Positions 29,933 to 38,884 of a stretch of 64,000 nt of DNA are shown piece by piece. Below the pieces are notes generated by a model. It searched no databases and had not been told where the DNA came from. It was given only the letters and a program-made list of their open reading frames with translations. A program made the translations under genes and the position numbers. Where the stretch lies: positions 3,103,501-3,167,500 of the forward strand of contig NC_011898.1 of assembly GCF_000022065.1 (NCBI RefSeq), read 5' to 3'. Numbering within the stretch: position 1 is the stretch's first letter; each line of letters opens with the position of its first letter. This stretch comes from Ruminiclostridium cellulolyticum H10 (GTDB taxonomy: Bacteria > Bacillota > Clostridia > Acetivibrionales > DSM-1351).

Positions 29933-31060
29933 TTATACTATCTGTACGCTACCGTACCCTGTAAGTTTTTCTATAGTTTGTTTCGCAATAGTATCGGAAT
30001 CATCTTTATTTAGAATATTAAATACGGGTATTTTGCTTTTGGTATATTTAGTTTTCTTTTCATCAATAAACTTGTAATCCAAAGAAGTATAAGACTTCAC
30101 ATGTTCCTGATTTGCTCTTTTCCAATCGAATTGCATGTTTGCAATGTTGAAGAAATCAACCTCAAATCCAAGCTTATATTTGACCAAATTCATATACGTA
30201 TCAAATCCCTCAGGCTTATAATCTTCATACAGCAGGCTGGCTATTACAACATCCGGAGTTATGGCCTGTGAGATTTCAAAGGCAACCAAGCCGAATTTGT
30301 TTGTAAACTCCCTGTTAAACGGCATTATGCCCCCGGGTATTCCGATAATTATTATATCGGGCTCCTCGGTCTCTTCAATTTTTTTAATAAACCTATTGAA
30401 CATCAATACTTTATTGACATCAGAAATAGCATTTCCATACATAAACGAAGGAAAGGGATGGAACCCCATCATTTCACAGTACGGCCTGGTACCTATCTGA
30501 CTTATTTTATATCCTGCTTTTTGAATTTTTTCTCTTAGTGCGAGCTGGATTTCAAATTTATTCGTTTTTTCAGTTATTCCAAGCGTCAAAATAACGGGTG
30601 TGTCTATTTCTTCTATACTTTCGTTCTCAATGATTATGTCCGCAGGCAGAACATTCTGATTTCCATCAAAATACTTGAAATACACTCCCTCACAATTACA
30701 CAAAGACGCTATTTCTTTAATTGCCTCTTTATTCAAATTTAATAAACATATTATGTTTTTTTTGGACCTTACTGCCACTTTAATTTTATTAAATATATAT
30801 TTATCAAAATCAAAAGGTAGATGTGATTCAACAATCATTACTGTATCACATAAGTCCAGTGATTTTTCAAAATCCGCGGATACCGAGATACCTATATCTG
30901 GTCCACTATCTGCAATACCTGCATCTTTTCCTGTAAAACCCCATCCATTTGGCGATACAAGGCATGATATGTCATATTCCGTAAGTAAAGACCTGTGCCT
31001 TAATACCGGAGTAAATTCCACATTGTACGGATAAATCAGAAGTCTTTCATTTTTCCCCAT
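29933..31060 (-). CDS. Peptide maturation system protein, TIGR04066-like
   Basis: Protein of 375 aa, soluble. It begins MGKNERLLIYPYNVEFTPVLRHRSLL and contains PVILTLGITEKTNKFEIQLALREKI and IIIGIPGGIMPFNREFTNKFG, a nucleotide-binding-like alpha/beta pattern. This matches the TIGR04066 family, found beside CcpM-type radical SAM enzymes and CLI_3235-type precursors in clostridia (family recall); its reaction is unknown. ATG 31060 is chosen over ATG 31090 because GGAGGGGG ends 5 nt before it. Middle of the RiPP operon, 26 nt after the maturase gene. Confidence 0.8.
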   Translation of the reverse strand: MGKNERLLIYPYNVEFTPVLRHRSLLTEYDISCLVSPNGWGFTGKDAGIADSGPDIGISVSADFEKSLDLCDTVMIVESHLPFDFDKYIFNKIKVAVRSKKNIICLLNLNKEAIKEIASLCNCEGVYFKYFDGNQNVLPADIIIENESIEEIDTPVILTLGITEKTNKFEIQLALREKIQKAGYKISQIGTRPYCEMMGFHPFPSFMYGNAISDVNKVLMFNRFIKKIEETEEPDIIIIGIPGGIMPFNREFTNKFGLVAFEISQAITPDVVIASLLYEDYKPEGFDTYMNLVKYKLGFEVDFFNIANMQFDWKRANQEHVKSYTSLDYKFIDEKKTKYTKSKIPVFNILNKDDSDTIAKQTIEKLTGYGSVQIV

Positions 31061-31086
31061 GTTAACCCCCTCCATTATTACAGCTT

Positions 31087-32547
31087 TCATTCCGCCATAT
31101 CGAAAGCATAAATTTCTTCGCCTAATTCAGCCCCAAATTCCCTTAAAGTACAAATATCCTTTAATATACTATCAGCTGTGTATATTACATTACTACATCT
31201 TGAAACCTTTTTTTCCGTTGACAGTCCATCGTTTTCATCTGCTGCTACTGCACATAAATTACAAAAGGTAAGTGCCCAACAGTTTATACACTTATTTTCA
31301 CTTATTTTCCCTATATTTAGCAAAGTCCTTATTTTATCAATATTAAAACCATCATCTATATTTCCTACTTTCATTTGCGGCGACGCTTCACTAACCCTTT
31401 CACAAGGGTAAAAATTACCCTCAACATCCACGAACAGTCTTTGAGCCCCAGGTACGCATGGTCCTCCATGATGAACTTTATCAGGTATCTCCTGTCTCAT
31501 TTGCAATAGTCTGTATCTAGTCTTTCTGTCGTTGTATTGCCTCGATAGTAGTTTTGATGTATATTTCTCATCCAGATAACCAAGCTTTGATAAAAATATT
31601 TTGAAAATTTCATATTCAATTTCAGAAATATAATTTCCAGATGTTTTTACAGAATCTTTTCTGTATAAATCAGTTATTTCTGAAGCCATAATGCTTGCTT
31701 CTTTTGCTAATTCAAAACCAGTAAAAAAATTATTTACACAGCTAAACTCATTCTGCGGATCTAATACAGCATTAAAAGCAATATTAGTACTTAAATAATC
31801 AGGAAATTTAGTTTTAATCATCTCCAAGTTTTCCATTACTTTTTCAAAAGTCCCTTTAGCACCATCTCTATATACCCTATTTCTGTTATGTACCTCAGAA
31901 GAGCCATCAAGACTTATTAGCAAATGTACATTATGCTTATGAAAATAATCTACAATCTCTTCAGTTAAAAGGGTTGCATTTGTTGTCAAGTTTAAGTGAA
32001 TATTTTTTCCCTCTGCTTTTTCTTCAAAGTACTCAATGCAATCTTTTATGAACTCAAATTCAAGCAGTGGCTCACCCCCATAGAATGCCAAGAAGCTATG
32101 CTCATTATCTTTTGAATGCTCAATATAAAAATCTATTCCCTTTCTGGCTGTATCAAGAGTCATTTTCCCACTTGAATGAACCCTATTTTCATAATTTCCA
32201 GAGTAAACGCAGTATTTGCACCTGAGATTACATTGCTTTGTTATTTGCAGTGTAATCATATTAACTTTATTATTGAGGTGGCTTAAAATCGTATCATTTA
32301 CAGGATGGTACATTTCCTTTGGTCTTTTTTCTGATAAGAAACCTAAATCACGCAAATGATTAATTGACTCTATAGCTTGTGCACTGAATTCCGAGGTGCA
32401 TTTATCGGCATCATCACTTTTTCTATAGTAATCGAGTATCTTGTATTGTTCTTCTGATAAGCCAAGAATCACGTTTTTATTGACATCATACAAATAATGC
32501 CCTCCAGGAGTTTTAAACAGGTGTATGAAAGAATCCAAAACTATCAC
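31087..32547 (-). CDS. ccpM: Cys-rich peptide radical SAM maturase (CcpM-like, SPASM domain)
   Basis: Protein of 486 aa. Residues 1-85 look like a RiPP recognition element (peptide-binding winged helix). The radical SAM core starts with CNLRCKYC (Cys106, 110, 113) and has GGEPLLEF. The C-terminal SPASM region holds Cys in GGPCVPG, FYPCERV, KCINCW and FCNLC, ligands for auxiliary 4Fe-4S clusters. Such enzymes install thioether or other cross-links on the Cys-rich precursor. The start is uncertain: GTG 32547 lies only 2 nt after GGAGG, TTG 32538 lies 11 nt after. It follows the precursor gene after a terminator hairpin, so partial read-through is expected. Confidence 0.9.
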   Translation of the reverse strand: MIVLDSFIHLFKTPGGHYLYDVNKNVILGLSEEQYKILDYYRKSDDADKCTSEFSAQAIESINHLRDLGFLSEKRPKEMYHPVNDTILSHLNNKVNMITLQITKQCNLRCKYCVYSGNYENRVHSSGKMTLDTARKGIDFYIEHSKDNEHSFLAFYGGEPLLEFEFIKDCIEYFEEKAEGKNIHLNLTTNATLLTEEIVDYFHKHNVHLLISLDGSSEVHNRNRVYRDGAKGTFEKVMENLEMIKTKFPDYLSTNIAFNAVLDPQNEFSCVNNFFTGFELAKEASIMASEITDLYRKDSVKTSGNYISEIEYEIFKIFLSKLGYLDEKYTSKLLSRQYNDRKTRYRLLQMRQEIPDKVHHGGPCVPGAQRLFVDVEGNFYPCERVSEASPQMKVGNIDDGFNIDKIRTLLNIGKISENKCINCWALTFCNLCAVAADENDGLSTEKKVSRCSNVIYTADSILKDICTLREFGAELGEEIYAFDMAE

Positions 32548-32565
32548 TTCCTCCTTATTAATTAA

Positions 32566-32603
32566 AAATAACCGGAATATAGACTGTATTCCGGTTATTT
32601 TTT
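32566..32603 (-). terminator. Terminator between RiPP precursor and maturase genes
   Basis: Perfect 14-bp arms (AAATAACCGGAATA at 32566-32579, TATTCCGGTTATTT at 32587-32600), loop of 7 nt, T/A-runs on both sides. Probably a leaky terminator that keeps precursor mRNA in excess. Confidence 0.85.
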
Positions 32604-32626
32604 AGCATGAGCTACCAACAAACTAG

Positions 32627-32788
32627 TTACATATTATTATTCACAAAGTTTCTGACATTTGCCATAAGATTCACCATAGCACTGGTATTCCCGCAGGCAC
32701 TATAATCACAGTGACAATAACTATAACAATCGGCGTATGCCTCTATAGTCCCCTGATAACTATGTAGTTTTTTACCTAATTTTTTCAT
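32627..32788 (-). CDS. Cys-rich RiPP precursor, CLI_3235-family bacteriocin-like
   Basis: Peptide of 53 aa. Basic leader (MKKLGKK), then GTIEAYADCYSYCHCDYSAC with four Cys at positions 21, 25, 27 and 32, followed by a Cys-free Asn/Val/Met-rich tail. The GxTIEAYA stretch just before the cysteines is a hallmark of the CLI_3235 bacteriocin precursor class (TIGR04065, from family recall). ATG 32788 is chosen because GAGGTGAGGAT directly precedes it; the longer upstream frame has no ribosome site. Substrate of the adjacent radical SAM enzyme (inference). No exporter, protease or immunity gene is adjacent. Confidence 0.88.
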   Translation of the reverse strand: MKKLGKKLHSYQGTIEAYADCYSYCHCDYSACGNTSAMVNLMANVRNFVNNNM

Positions 32789-32824
32789 ATCCTCACCTCG
32801 CTTTCGTATATACAGACTTATTAA

Positions 32825-32886
32825 ACAAGGTCTGACTTTATTTAAACTCATTGAGCTTTACCGCGGATAAACCTTGTGAGTTTAAA
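32825..32886 (-). promoter_or_regulatory. Interleaved inverted repeats in the precursor leader
   Basis: Two perfect inverted pairs cross each other: ACAAGGT (32825-32831) with ACCTTGT (32871-32877), and TTTAAACTCA (32841-32850) with TGAGTTTAAA (32877-32886). The crossing order allows a pseudoknot or two alternative stems. It lies 37 nt before the precursor ATG. Confidence 0.5.
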
Positions 32887-33023
32887 ACTAATTTAAACTG
32901 TACCATTCGCAAGCAAGAAATCTATATAAGGAATTATGATTATATGAGTATCTGTAGAAAATAACATTATGGCTTAATATTTTTACTTTATTTGTAAAAT
33001 TATGAAAATGTTGTTTTAATATT

Positions 33024-33052
33024 AATATATATCTATATCCATAATTTGTCAA
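33024..33052 (-). promoter_or_regulatory. Sigma-A promoter of the RiPP operon
   Basis: Minus strand TTGACA (33052-33047), 17-bp spacer, TATATT (33029-33024). It predicts a leader of about 230 nt before the precursor ATG. Confidence 0.6.
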
Positions 33053-33072
33053 ATATTAATTTTAAATACTAA

Positions 33073-33113
33073 AAGGCATATCAAGAACCCAAAGCAGGAA
33101 CTTGACATGCCTT
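33073..33113 (-). terminator. Terminator of the AIM24-like gene
   Basis: AAGGCATATCAAG (33073-33085) pairs with CTTGACATGCCTT (33101-33113) with one mismatch; on the minus strand TTTTAG follows. Confidence 0.7.
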
Positions 33114-33148
33114 CATTATTTATAAAAAATATATTTATGATTTATAAC

Positions 33149-33919
33149 TTAAAACTTATTATCTCCCCCAAAGAGTCCTCCCAGAATACCGCCTCCAAGG
33201 CCTGCAACACCAGATTGCTGGTCACGATGGCGTGCTCCTGCGGATGTAAGTCTATCTGACAATCTGGCAAGTGGCAGGCTCTGAAGGAATACAATACCGG
33301 GGCCTGTCAGTTTTGCAAGGAATAGTCCCTCTCCGCCAAACAGGGCATTTTTAAAGCCTCTCACTGACTCGATATCATAGTCTACGCTTGGTGAGAAAGC
33401 AACCAGACATCCTGTGTCAACTCTCAATGTTTCACCGGGAAGAAGGTTTTTCTGAATAATTGTTCCCCCTGAATGGACAAAAGCCAATCCGTCGCCAACC
33501 AACCTTTGGAGAATAAAACCCTCTCCCCCAAAGAAACCTGCACCAAGCTTTCTGGTAAAAGCTATCTCTATGTCTACTCCGCTGGCAGCACACAAGAATG
33601 AATCTTTTTGGCACAGAAAGTTACCTCCCAGTCGTGATAAATCCAATGGTATTATCTTCCCGGGGTAAGGTGCTGAAAATGCAACGTGCTGTTTTGAAGC
33701 ACCCGCATTGTAAAAAGTAGTGATAAAGAAGCTTTCTCCAGTAAGCATTCTCTTGAAACCCTTAAAAGCTCCTCCATCGGTGGAAGTCTGCATCATTATG
33801 TCATCTTCCATATACATCATTGCTCCCGCTTCAGCCCTGACGCCTTCGGATGGGTCCAATTCAATCTCCACTATCTGCATATCGTCCCCATAAATTTTAT
33901 AATCTATAACGTCTGCCAT
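33149..33919 (-). CDS. AIM24 / TIGR00266 family protein
   Basis: Protein of 256 aa, rich in glycine, of the tryptophan-RNA-binding-attenuator-like beta fold family TIGR00266 (AIM24). Visible marks: [31 protein letters not shown], and twice a GGEG(F/L)(I/F)L(Q/A)(R/K)L(V/T)G(D/P)G segment (about 130-145 and 195-210). The C-terminus is a Gly/Leu-rich tail. Function in bacteria is unknown; it is soluble here. ATG 33919 has GGGAGG 5 nt upstream. Monocistronic. Confidence 0.9.
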   Translation of the reverse strand: MADVIDYKIYGDDMQIVEIELDPSEGVRAEAGAMMYMEDDIMMQTSTDGGAFKGFKRMLTGESFFITTFYNAGASKQHVAFSAPYPGKIIPLDLSRLGGNFLCQKDSFLCAASGVDIEIAFTRKLGAGFFGGEGFILQRLVGDGLAFVHSGGTIIQKNLLPGETLRVDTGCLVAFSPSVDYDIESVRGFKNALFGGEGLFLAKLTGPGIVFLQSLPLARLSDRLTSAGARHRDQQSGVAGLGGGILGGLFGGDNKF

Positions 33920-33980
33920 ATTAACCTCCCAAATTTATATTACTTTATTTAGATACAATATAATACGTTTTAAATAAATA

Positions 33981-34997
33981 TTAGTCTGTTCTTTTTACCC
34001 ACTGTGAGTATGGAACTGAATATTTGGCCGCCAGAAGTATCGCCTCTGACATACTTATCTCACTGGCAATCCCCTTTCCTGCAATATCATAGGCAGTTCC
34101 ATGGTCAACGGATGTTCTCAGGAACGGAAGCCCTAAGGTAATAGCTATTGTTCTTTCAAAGTCCAATGTTTTTGTAGCTATGTGCCCCTGATCATGATAT
34201 AGGGACAATACCGAATTGTATCTGCCTATTAATGCAAGATGGAACACAGAGTCCGGGCCTACAGGCCCTTCCACGTTAAAGCCACGTCTTTTGGCCTCAA
34301 CAATTGCAGGAGTAATGTTTTCACATTCTTCTACTCCGAAAAGACCATTGTCGCCACTGTGAGGATTTAAACCCGCCACAGCCATTGTCCCCCCTGTTAT
34401 TCCAAGGCTTTGCAAAGCTTGTGTGCATCTTTCCACGTAATCTAGTAATCTTTCCTTAGTCACCATATCACAAGCCTTCCTCAGAGATACGTGGCGGGTA
34501 AGAAAAAATACTCTCATTCCCCTGACTTCAAACATAGTAAGGGGGTCTTTTGTGTCTGTTAGTCCGGCAAGTATTTCCGTATGGCCGATAAACTCTATTC
34601 CAGCCGCTTTTAGTGAAGGCTTGTTTATAGGGGTTGTTGCTATTGCAGAAAGTTTTCCTTCCATTGCGAGCTCCACACTCTTTTTTATGTACTCGAAGGA
34701 AGCCCGGCCATTTTCCGCCTGAACCTTGCCGTATTCCAAACGGTCAGGATTAATTATTTTTAAATCCACTACGTTTATAGTACTTTTGTCTGAAGCTGGC
34801 ATGTCCGCCCCTGCTACTGGATTGACCTTTGTTTGTATACCGCATATCCGGGCTGCCTTTTCAATCACTCCGGCATCACCTATTACCAATGGATTGCATA
34901 CTTTGTATATTTCATTATTTGCCAGTGCTTTTACAATTATCTCGGGACCTATTCCGGCAGGGTCACCCATTGGAATCCCGATTACGGGTTTATGCAT
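33981..34997 (-). CDS. pdxA: PdxA family 4-phospho-hydroxythreonine dehydrogenase
   Basis: Protein of 338 aa. [15 protein letters not shown] at the N-terminus and the metal-binding histidines in [18 protein letters not shown] and LYHDQGH are those of PdxA. PdxA oxidises 4-phosphohydroxy-L-threonine in the DXP-dependent vitamin B6 pathway; the PdxA2 subgroup instead degrades 4-hydroxythreonate or erythronate. No pdxJ, pdxB or kinase gene is near, and most clostridia use PdxST, so the catabolic role is possible. ATG 34997 has AGGAGGGG 5 nt upstream. Confidence 0.9.
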   Translation of the reverse strand: MHKPVIGIPMGDPAGIGPEIIVKALANNEIYKVCNPLVIGDAGVIEKAARICGIQTKVNPVAGADMPASDKSTINVVDLKIINPDRLEYGKVQAENGRASFEYIKKSVELAMEGKLSAIATTPINKPSLKAAGIEFIGHTEILAGLTDTKDPLTMFEVRGMRVFFLTRHVSLRKACDMVTKERLLDYVERCTQALQSLGITGGTMAVAGLNPHSGDNGLFGVEECENITPAIVEAKRRGFNVEGPVGPDSVFHLALIGRYNSVLSLYHDQGHIATKTLDFERTIAITLGLPFLRTSVDHGTAYDIAGKGIASEISMSEAILLAAKYSVPYSQWVKRTD

Positions 34998-35068
34998 TTT
35001 ATCCCCTCCTGTTAATACTATTATAATATATCTGTTTATATCATCAAAACATTTCTATACAAAAATTA

Positions 35069-35097
35069 TTGACATTTTGTTCACCTGATATTAATAT
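35069..35097 (+). promoter_or_regulatory. Sigma-A promoter of the first GntR-ABC operon
   Basis: TTGACA (35069-35074), 17-bp spacer, TAATAT (35092-35097). Downstream ACTGTA near 35101 and TACAGT near 35130 form an inverted pair that could be the GntR operator. Confidence 0.65.
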
Positions 35098-35151
35098 AAT
35101 ACTGTACTAAGTGTACTATTATGGTTAATACAGTTATAAGGAGGTGTGCCT

Positions 35152-35532
35152 ATGATACAATTGGATTTTAAAGACCCCAGACCACTTTATGAACAAATTA
35201 AAGATAAAATCAAGGAGCTGGTTATAAATGGAGCTGTTGAACCGGATGACAAAATACTGTCTGTAAGAGAGCTTGCTCAAACTCTTACAATAAACCCCAA
35301 CACCATTCAGAAGGCATATAAAGACCTTGAAGCCGAGGGAATTATTTATTCGGTTAAAGGCAAGGGCAATTTTATAGCCCCTCTGGATAAAAGCTCGGTA
35401 GACTCTAAACGAAAAGAGCTTTTGCTCAGTATTCAGAAAACGGTTGAAGAATTAATTTTTCTTCATACTCCGCAGCAGGAAGTAATTGATGTAATTCAGA
35501 ACACATATAAGAAAAAGGAGGCATCCAAATGA
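35152..35532 (+). CDS. GntR family regulator, YtrA/YhcF type
   Basis: Protein of 126 aa. N-terminal winged helix-turn-helix of the GntR family: RPLYEQIKDKIKELVINGAVEPDDKILSVRELAQ, then NPNTIQKAYKDLEAEGIIYSVKGKGNFI. The short C-terminal helical tail, without an effector domain, is typical of YtrA-type repressors that control ABC transporters. ATG 35152 has AAGGAGG 7 nt upstream. It overlaps the ATPase gene by 4 nt (ATGA), so it is the first gene of a three-gene operon and probably autorepresses it. Confidence 0.9.
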   Translation: MIQLDFKDPRPLYEQIKDKIKELVINGAVEPDDKILSVRELAQTLTINPNTIQKAYKDLEAEGIIYSVKGKGNFIAPLDKSSVDSKRKELLLSIQKTVEELIFLHTPQQEVIDVIQNTYKKKEASK

Positions 35533-36428
35533 TTGATGTTAAATCTTTGAGCAAATCCTACGGGGACTTTAAGGCACTTGACTCACTTGACATTCATATT
35601 AAACAGGGCTCAGTCTATGGGCTTTTAGGGCCTAACGGCTCAGGCAAAACCACACTGATAAAGCATTTGACAGGAATTTATAAAAACGAATCCGGCTCCA
35701 TAGCTATAGATGGTAAATCCGTTTTTGATAATCCTGAAACAAAATCAAAAATAGTTTATATATCCGACGATCTTTTTTTCTTTTCACAGTACAGTATAAA
35801 GGAAATGGCTTCTTTCTATGCCAGTATGTTCCCAGGGTGGAGCTGGGAGAGGTTTAATACTCTAAAACAGGTATTTCCCATCGATATAAAACGAAGAGTT
35901 GTAAAGCTTTCTAAGGGTATGCAGAAGCAGGTTGCCTTCTGGCTTGGAATCTCAGCGAAGCCAAAAGTAATGATTCTTGATGAACCCGTTGACGGACTTG
36001 ACCCAGTTATGAGAAAAAAGGTTTGGAACCTGATACTACAGGATGTTTCAGAATACGGTACAACAGTTCTTGTTTCCTCTCACAACCTGCGTGAGCTGGA
36101 GGACATATGTGATCATGTGGGTATTCTTTATCAGGGTAAAATGATGGTTGAGCGTGAGCTTGATAACATGAAATCAGATATTCACAAGCTTCAGCTTGCA
36201 TATTCAGGTAATACACCTGATAATTTATTCAAGGATGGAGAGGTATTACACCGTACCCAGAACGGAAGCGTGCTGCAATTGATTGTCAGGGGCAATAAAG
36301 ATGCAATAGTATCTCATGTCAAGTCAACAAACCCTGTTGTAATGGATATTCTGCCGCTTTCCCTTGAGGAAATTTTCATTTATGAATTAGGGGGTAAAGG
36401 TTATGAAATCGAAAACATCCTTATTTAA
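35529..36428 (+). CDS. ABC transporter ATP-binding protein (first GntR operon)
   Basis: Protein of 299 aa. Walker A GPNGSGKT, signature LSKGMQKQ, Walker B VMILDEPVDGLDP and H-loop VSSHNL. After the ATPase (about 215 residues) comes a C-terminal extension of about 80 residues as in ABC-2 exporters. It overlaps the regulator gene by 4 nt and the permease gene by 26 nt. Probable role: export or defence against a membrane-active compound, as for Ytr/Bcr-type systems (inference). Confidence 0.94.
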   Translation: MIDVKSLSKSYGDFKALDSLDIHIKQGSVYGLLGPNGSGKTTLIKHLTGIYKNESGSIAIDGKSVFDNPETKSKIVYISDDLFFFSQYSIKEMASFYASMFPGWSWERFNTLKQVFPIDIKRRVVKLSKGMQKQVAFWLGISAKPKVMILDEPVDGLDPVMRKKVWNLILQDVSEYGTTVLVSSHNLRELEDICDHVGILYQGKMMVERELDNMKSDIHKLQLAYSGNTPDNLFKDGEVLHRTQNGSVLQLIVRGNKDAIVSHVKSTNPVVMDILPLSLEEIFIYELGGKGYEIENILI

Positions 36429-38082
36429 GAAAGGCTTAATTTTAAGCGACCTGAAACGATATTGGTGGGTCAGTGTAATTTTTTCACTAGGACTTATCCT
36501 GGCTATGCCTCTGGCTCATTATATGCAGAAATTTAATATAAACGATGACAAATCAAATATTCAGTTTATTGAAGAGCTTATATCTCGCGAACTGAACTTC
36601 GATAGCGGAATAAGCACATTGTTTCCTGTTGTTATTCCTGTTATTATCGCAGTTTTAGCCTATAGGTATATTCAAAAGGGTCGTCAAGCTTCTTTATATC
36701 ACAGTCTTCCCGTTACAAGGGCAACACTGTTTTTTAACAGTTTAGTTTCTTCACTGATACTGTATATTTTACCTTTATTGATAAATGTTTTCGTTATGGG
36801 CTTGCTGAACTCCTTCAGCTTTTTGTCTGATTTTTATACAATGGGACTCATTTTCAAATGGCTTGGACTGGCGGTTTTTTATGGAATTTTGTTTATGTCC
36901 ATGACAATTTTTGTTGGCATGTTCACAGGAAGTTCCGTTGCTCAGATAGTATTTGTCTATATTTTGAATCTACTTCCTTTATTTTTCTTTGAAGTCATAA
37001 GAGCAAATCTATCTTCGTTTCTATATGGTTTTGCAACTTATTCAAATACCGGTTTTTACCGCAAATTACCTATGACGATGCTCCTTAGCAACAGCATAGA
37101 ACTTTCGCCTCAGATGGTGGTAGGTTATATAGTTTTATCAGTGCTACTTCTGGCGGGAGGTCTTGTTGCGTTCAAACTCAGACGACCTGAAACAGCCGGT
37201 GATATTATAACCTTCAAGCCCATACGTCCTGTATTTATATACGGAGTAACAGTATGTGCGACTTTAGTTGGCGGATCATATTTTCTAAATATAAGCAGAT
37301 CCTCCCTTCCCTTTGCCATATTCGGATATTTTCTTAGTGCATTAATAGGCTATGTAGTGGTTCAAATGATAACAAACAAAACCTTTAAGGTACTCAATAC
37401 CTACAAGGGTTATCTGGGGTATGCACTGGTATTAATAATTATTCTGCTGGGTATCAAGTTTGATATTTTCGGATATGTAAACAAAGTTCCTGCTGCTGAT
37501 GAGGTTGCAAACGTTTACATGGGATACAACATCTACTGGTGGGAAAACAGAGATAGTGAAAATTATATAGGTCCTTCACATGATAATACTACCCTTTATA
37601 AAGAAACTGCAAATATCAAGAGTATTACCGAACTTCATAAAATGATTCTTGAAAACAGGAGTAAGGAAGGTTCCTCAACTTACATTGCCTATACTCTTAA
37701 AAACGGTAAAAAAGTCGTTAGGTACTATACTCTGGATACTAACCTGTATGCTTCTGCACTAGGTCCCATATATGAAAGCAAGGAATACAAAAACGGAAGG
37801 TTTCCGGTACTACATCAGGAAGCGGATGATATAAAGTATATACAAGTACGCGATTATGTAAATAATAAGCAACCTATTGTCATTTCTGATAAGGAAAAGC
37901 TTAAAAGCTTTATTACTGAAATCCGGAAGGATATTAACAGTTTTAACTATGAACAGCTTTCGAATCAAGCTGATGATAAGCTATGGATTGAAATTAGCGA
38001 CAACAATGACAGAATTATTTCTTATGGAGTAAATTCAAACTATATGAACACATTGAAATGGTTTAGTGATAACGATAAATAA
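36403..38082 (+). CDS. ABC-2 type permease with extracytoplasmic C-terminal domain
   Basis: Protein of 559 aa. Residues 1-360 carry about eight membrane helices (first at 20-40; LYHSLPVTRATLFFNSLV is a typical ABC-2 coupling region). The last 190 residues, after the helix at about 340-358, are polar and Tyr/Lys-rich, likely outside the membrane (DUF6449-like by recall). ATG 36403 has GGGGGT upstream. Ends the GntR-ATPase-permease operon before a strong terminator. Confidence 0.88.
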   Translation: MKSKTSLFKKGLILSDLKRYWWVSVIFSLGLILAMPLAHYMQKFNINDDKSNIQFIEELISRELNFDSGISTLFPVVIPVIIAVLAYRYIQKGRQASLYHSLPVTRATLFFNSLVSSLILYILPLLINVFVMGLLNSFSFLSDFYTMGLIFKWLGLAVFYGILFMSMTIFVGMFTGSSVAQIVFVYILNLLPLFFFEVIRANLSSFLYGFATYSNTGFYRKLPMTMLLSNSIELSPQMVVGYIVLSVLLLAGGLVAFKLRRPETAGDIITFKPIRPVFIYGVTVCATLVGGSYFLNISRSSLPFAIFGYFLSALIGYVVVQMITNKTFKVLNTYKGYLGYALVLIIILLGIKFDIFGYVNKVPAADEVANVYMGYNIYWWENRDSENYIGPSHDNTTLYKETANIKSITELHKMILENRSKEGSSTYIAYTLKNGKKVVRYYTLDTNLYASALGPIYESKEYKNGRFPVLHQEADDIKYIQVRDYVNNKQPIVISDKEKLKSFITEIRKDINSFNYEQLSNQADDKLWIEISDNNDRIISYGVNSNYMNTLKWFSDNDK

Positions 38083-38090
38083 AAAACCTA

Positions 38091-38136
38091 TCGGGGCAGT
38101 AAAGGCGATTTTGCCATTACTGCCCGAACTCTTTTT
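38091..38136 (+). terminator. Terminator of the first GntR-ABC operon
   Basis: GGGCAGTAA and TTACTGCCC arms (within 38091-38127, with an inner GGC/GCC pairing) followed by TTTTT at 38132-38136. It lies between convergent permease genes. Confidence 0.85.
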
Positions 38137-38150
38137 ACAGCCAACTCTTT

Positions 38151-38870
38151 CTAATTCTCTTTTACGGGAGCTTTTCTTATCAACAAATACGACAGGGCAG
38201 ACAGGGCGACTGTCAGCACAAGGAAGGTAACTACTGCATTCATTGGTCTATACTCTCCGTTTACTCCAAACAAGGTACGTATTGTACTTTCCACACGGTT
38301 AATAGTTTCAATTGATGACCATTTGAAAGCGAAGTAAGGTAAAATCACAAAAAAGAAAGCGGGGACACCTATTGATATAATAATTTTTAATGTTTTAGCC
38401 ATCCTGTAATATGCTAGGGTTATAAAATATCCAAGAGTTATTGCAAACATGGACACTGTTATGCTCCACGAAATGGATATAGTGGAATTTACAGGACTCT
38501 GTGTTACCTGTTTATAAATCATATCAAACATATTATTGTAATTAATTACTCTGGTAAAAAGAGCTTCAAATATTCTATTAATAACCGCTATACCCGCAGC
38601 TACAGAAATTGCTGCCAGAAAAAAGCCCCTAAACTGGGTCCGCCTTGGTATACCATTGGACAATAAAAACAGATAATTTGTTTTAAAGGAATTCAAGCCA
38701 AGAACAAACAAAAATATTGAGGATGCCATTTCCATTCCGTTAAACGAGGTATTACCATCGGATGCTGAAACAGAAAAAAAGATTGTTATAAATAATATGA
38801 CTAAATAAAAAATCAAGATCGAATTCTTCATTTCTGATAACATGTATTTTGAAACTTTTTTTAATTTCAT
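38151..38870 (-). CDS. ABC-2 type permease (second GntR operon), 239 aa
   Basis: Six predicted membrane helices, first near residues 18-38; no catalytic motif. The N-terminal MKLKKVSKYMLSEMKNS and LLSNGIPRRTQFRG region is typical of short ABC-2 permeases. ATG 38870 is preferred to ATG 38885, because the GGAGGGG needed for initiation lies between them; the upstream ATG overlaps the ATPase stop. Last gene of the GntR-ATPase-permease operon facing left. Confidence 0.85.
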   Translation of the reverse strand: MKLKKVSKYMLSEMKNSILIFYLVILFITIFFSVSASDGNTSFNGMEMASSIFLFVLGLNSFKTNYLFLLSNGIPRRTQFRGFFLAAISVAAGIAVINRIFEALFTRVINYNNMFDMIYKQVTQSPVNSTISISWSITVSMFAITLGYFITLAYYRMAKTLKIIISIGVPAFFFVILPYFAFKWSSIETINRVESTIRTLFGVNGEYRPMNAVVTFLVLTVALSALSYLLIRKAPVKEN

Positions 38871-38884
38871 TTTTATCCCCTCCA

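Larger units (their letters stand above)
32789..33148. other. Intergenic stretch upstream of the RiPP precursor
   Basis: This 360-nt AT-rich gap holds the crossing repeats, the promoter, and the terminator of the AIM24-like gene at 33073-33113. No further coding region seen. Confidence 0.6.
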
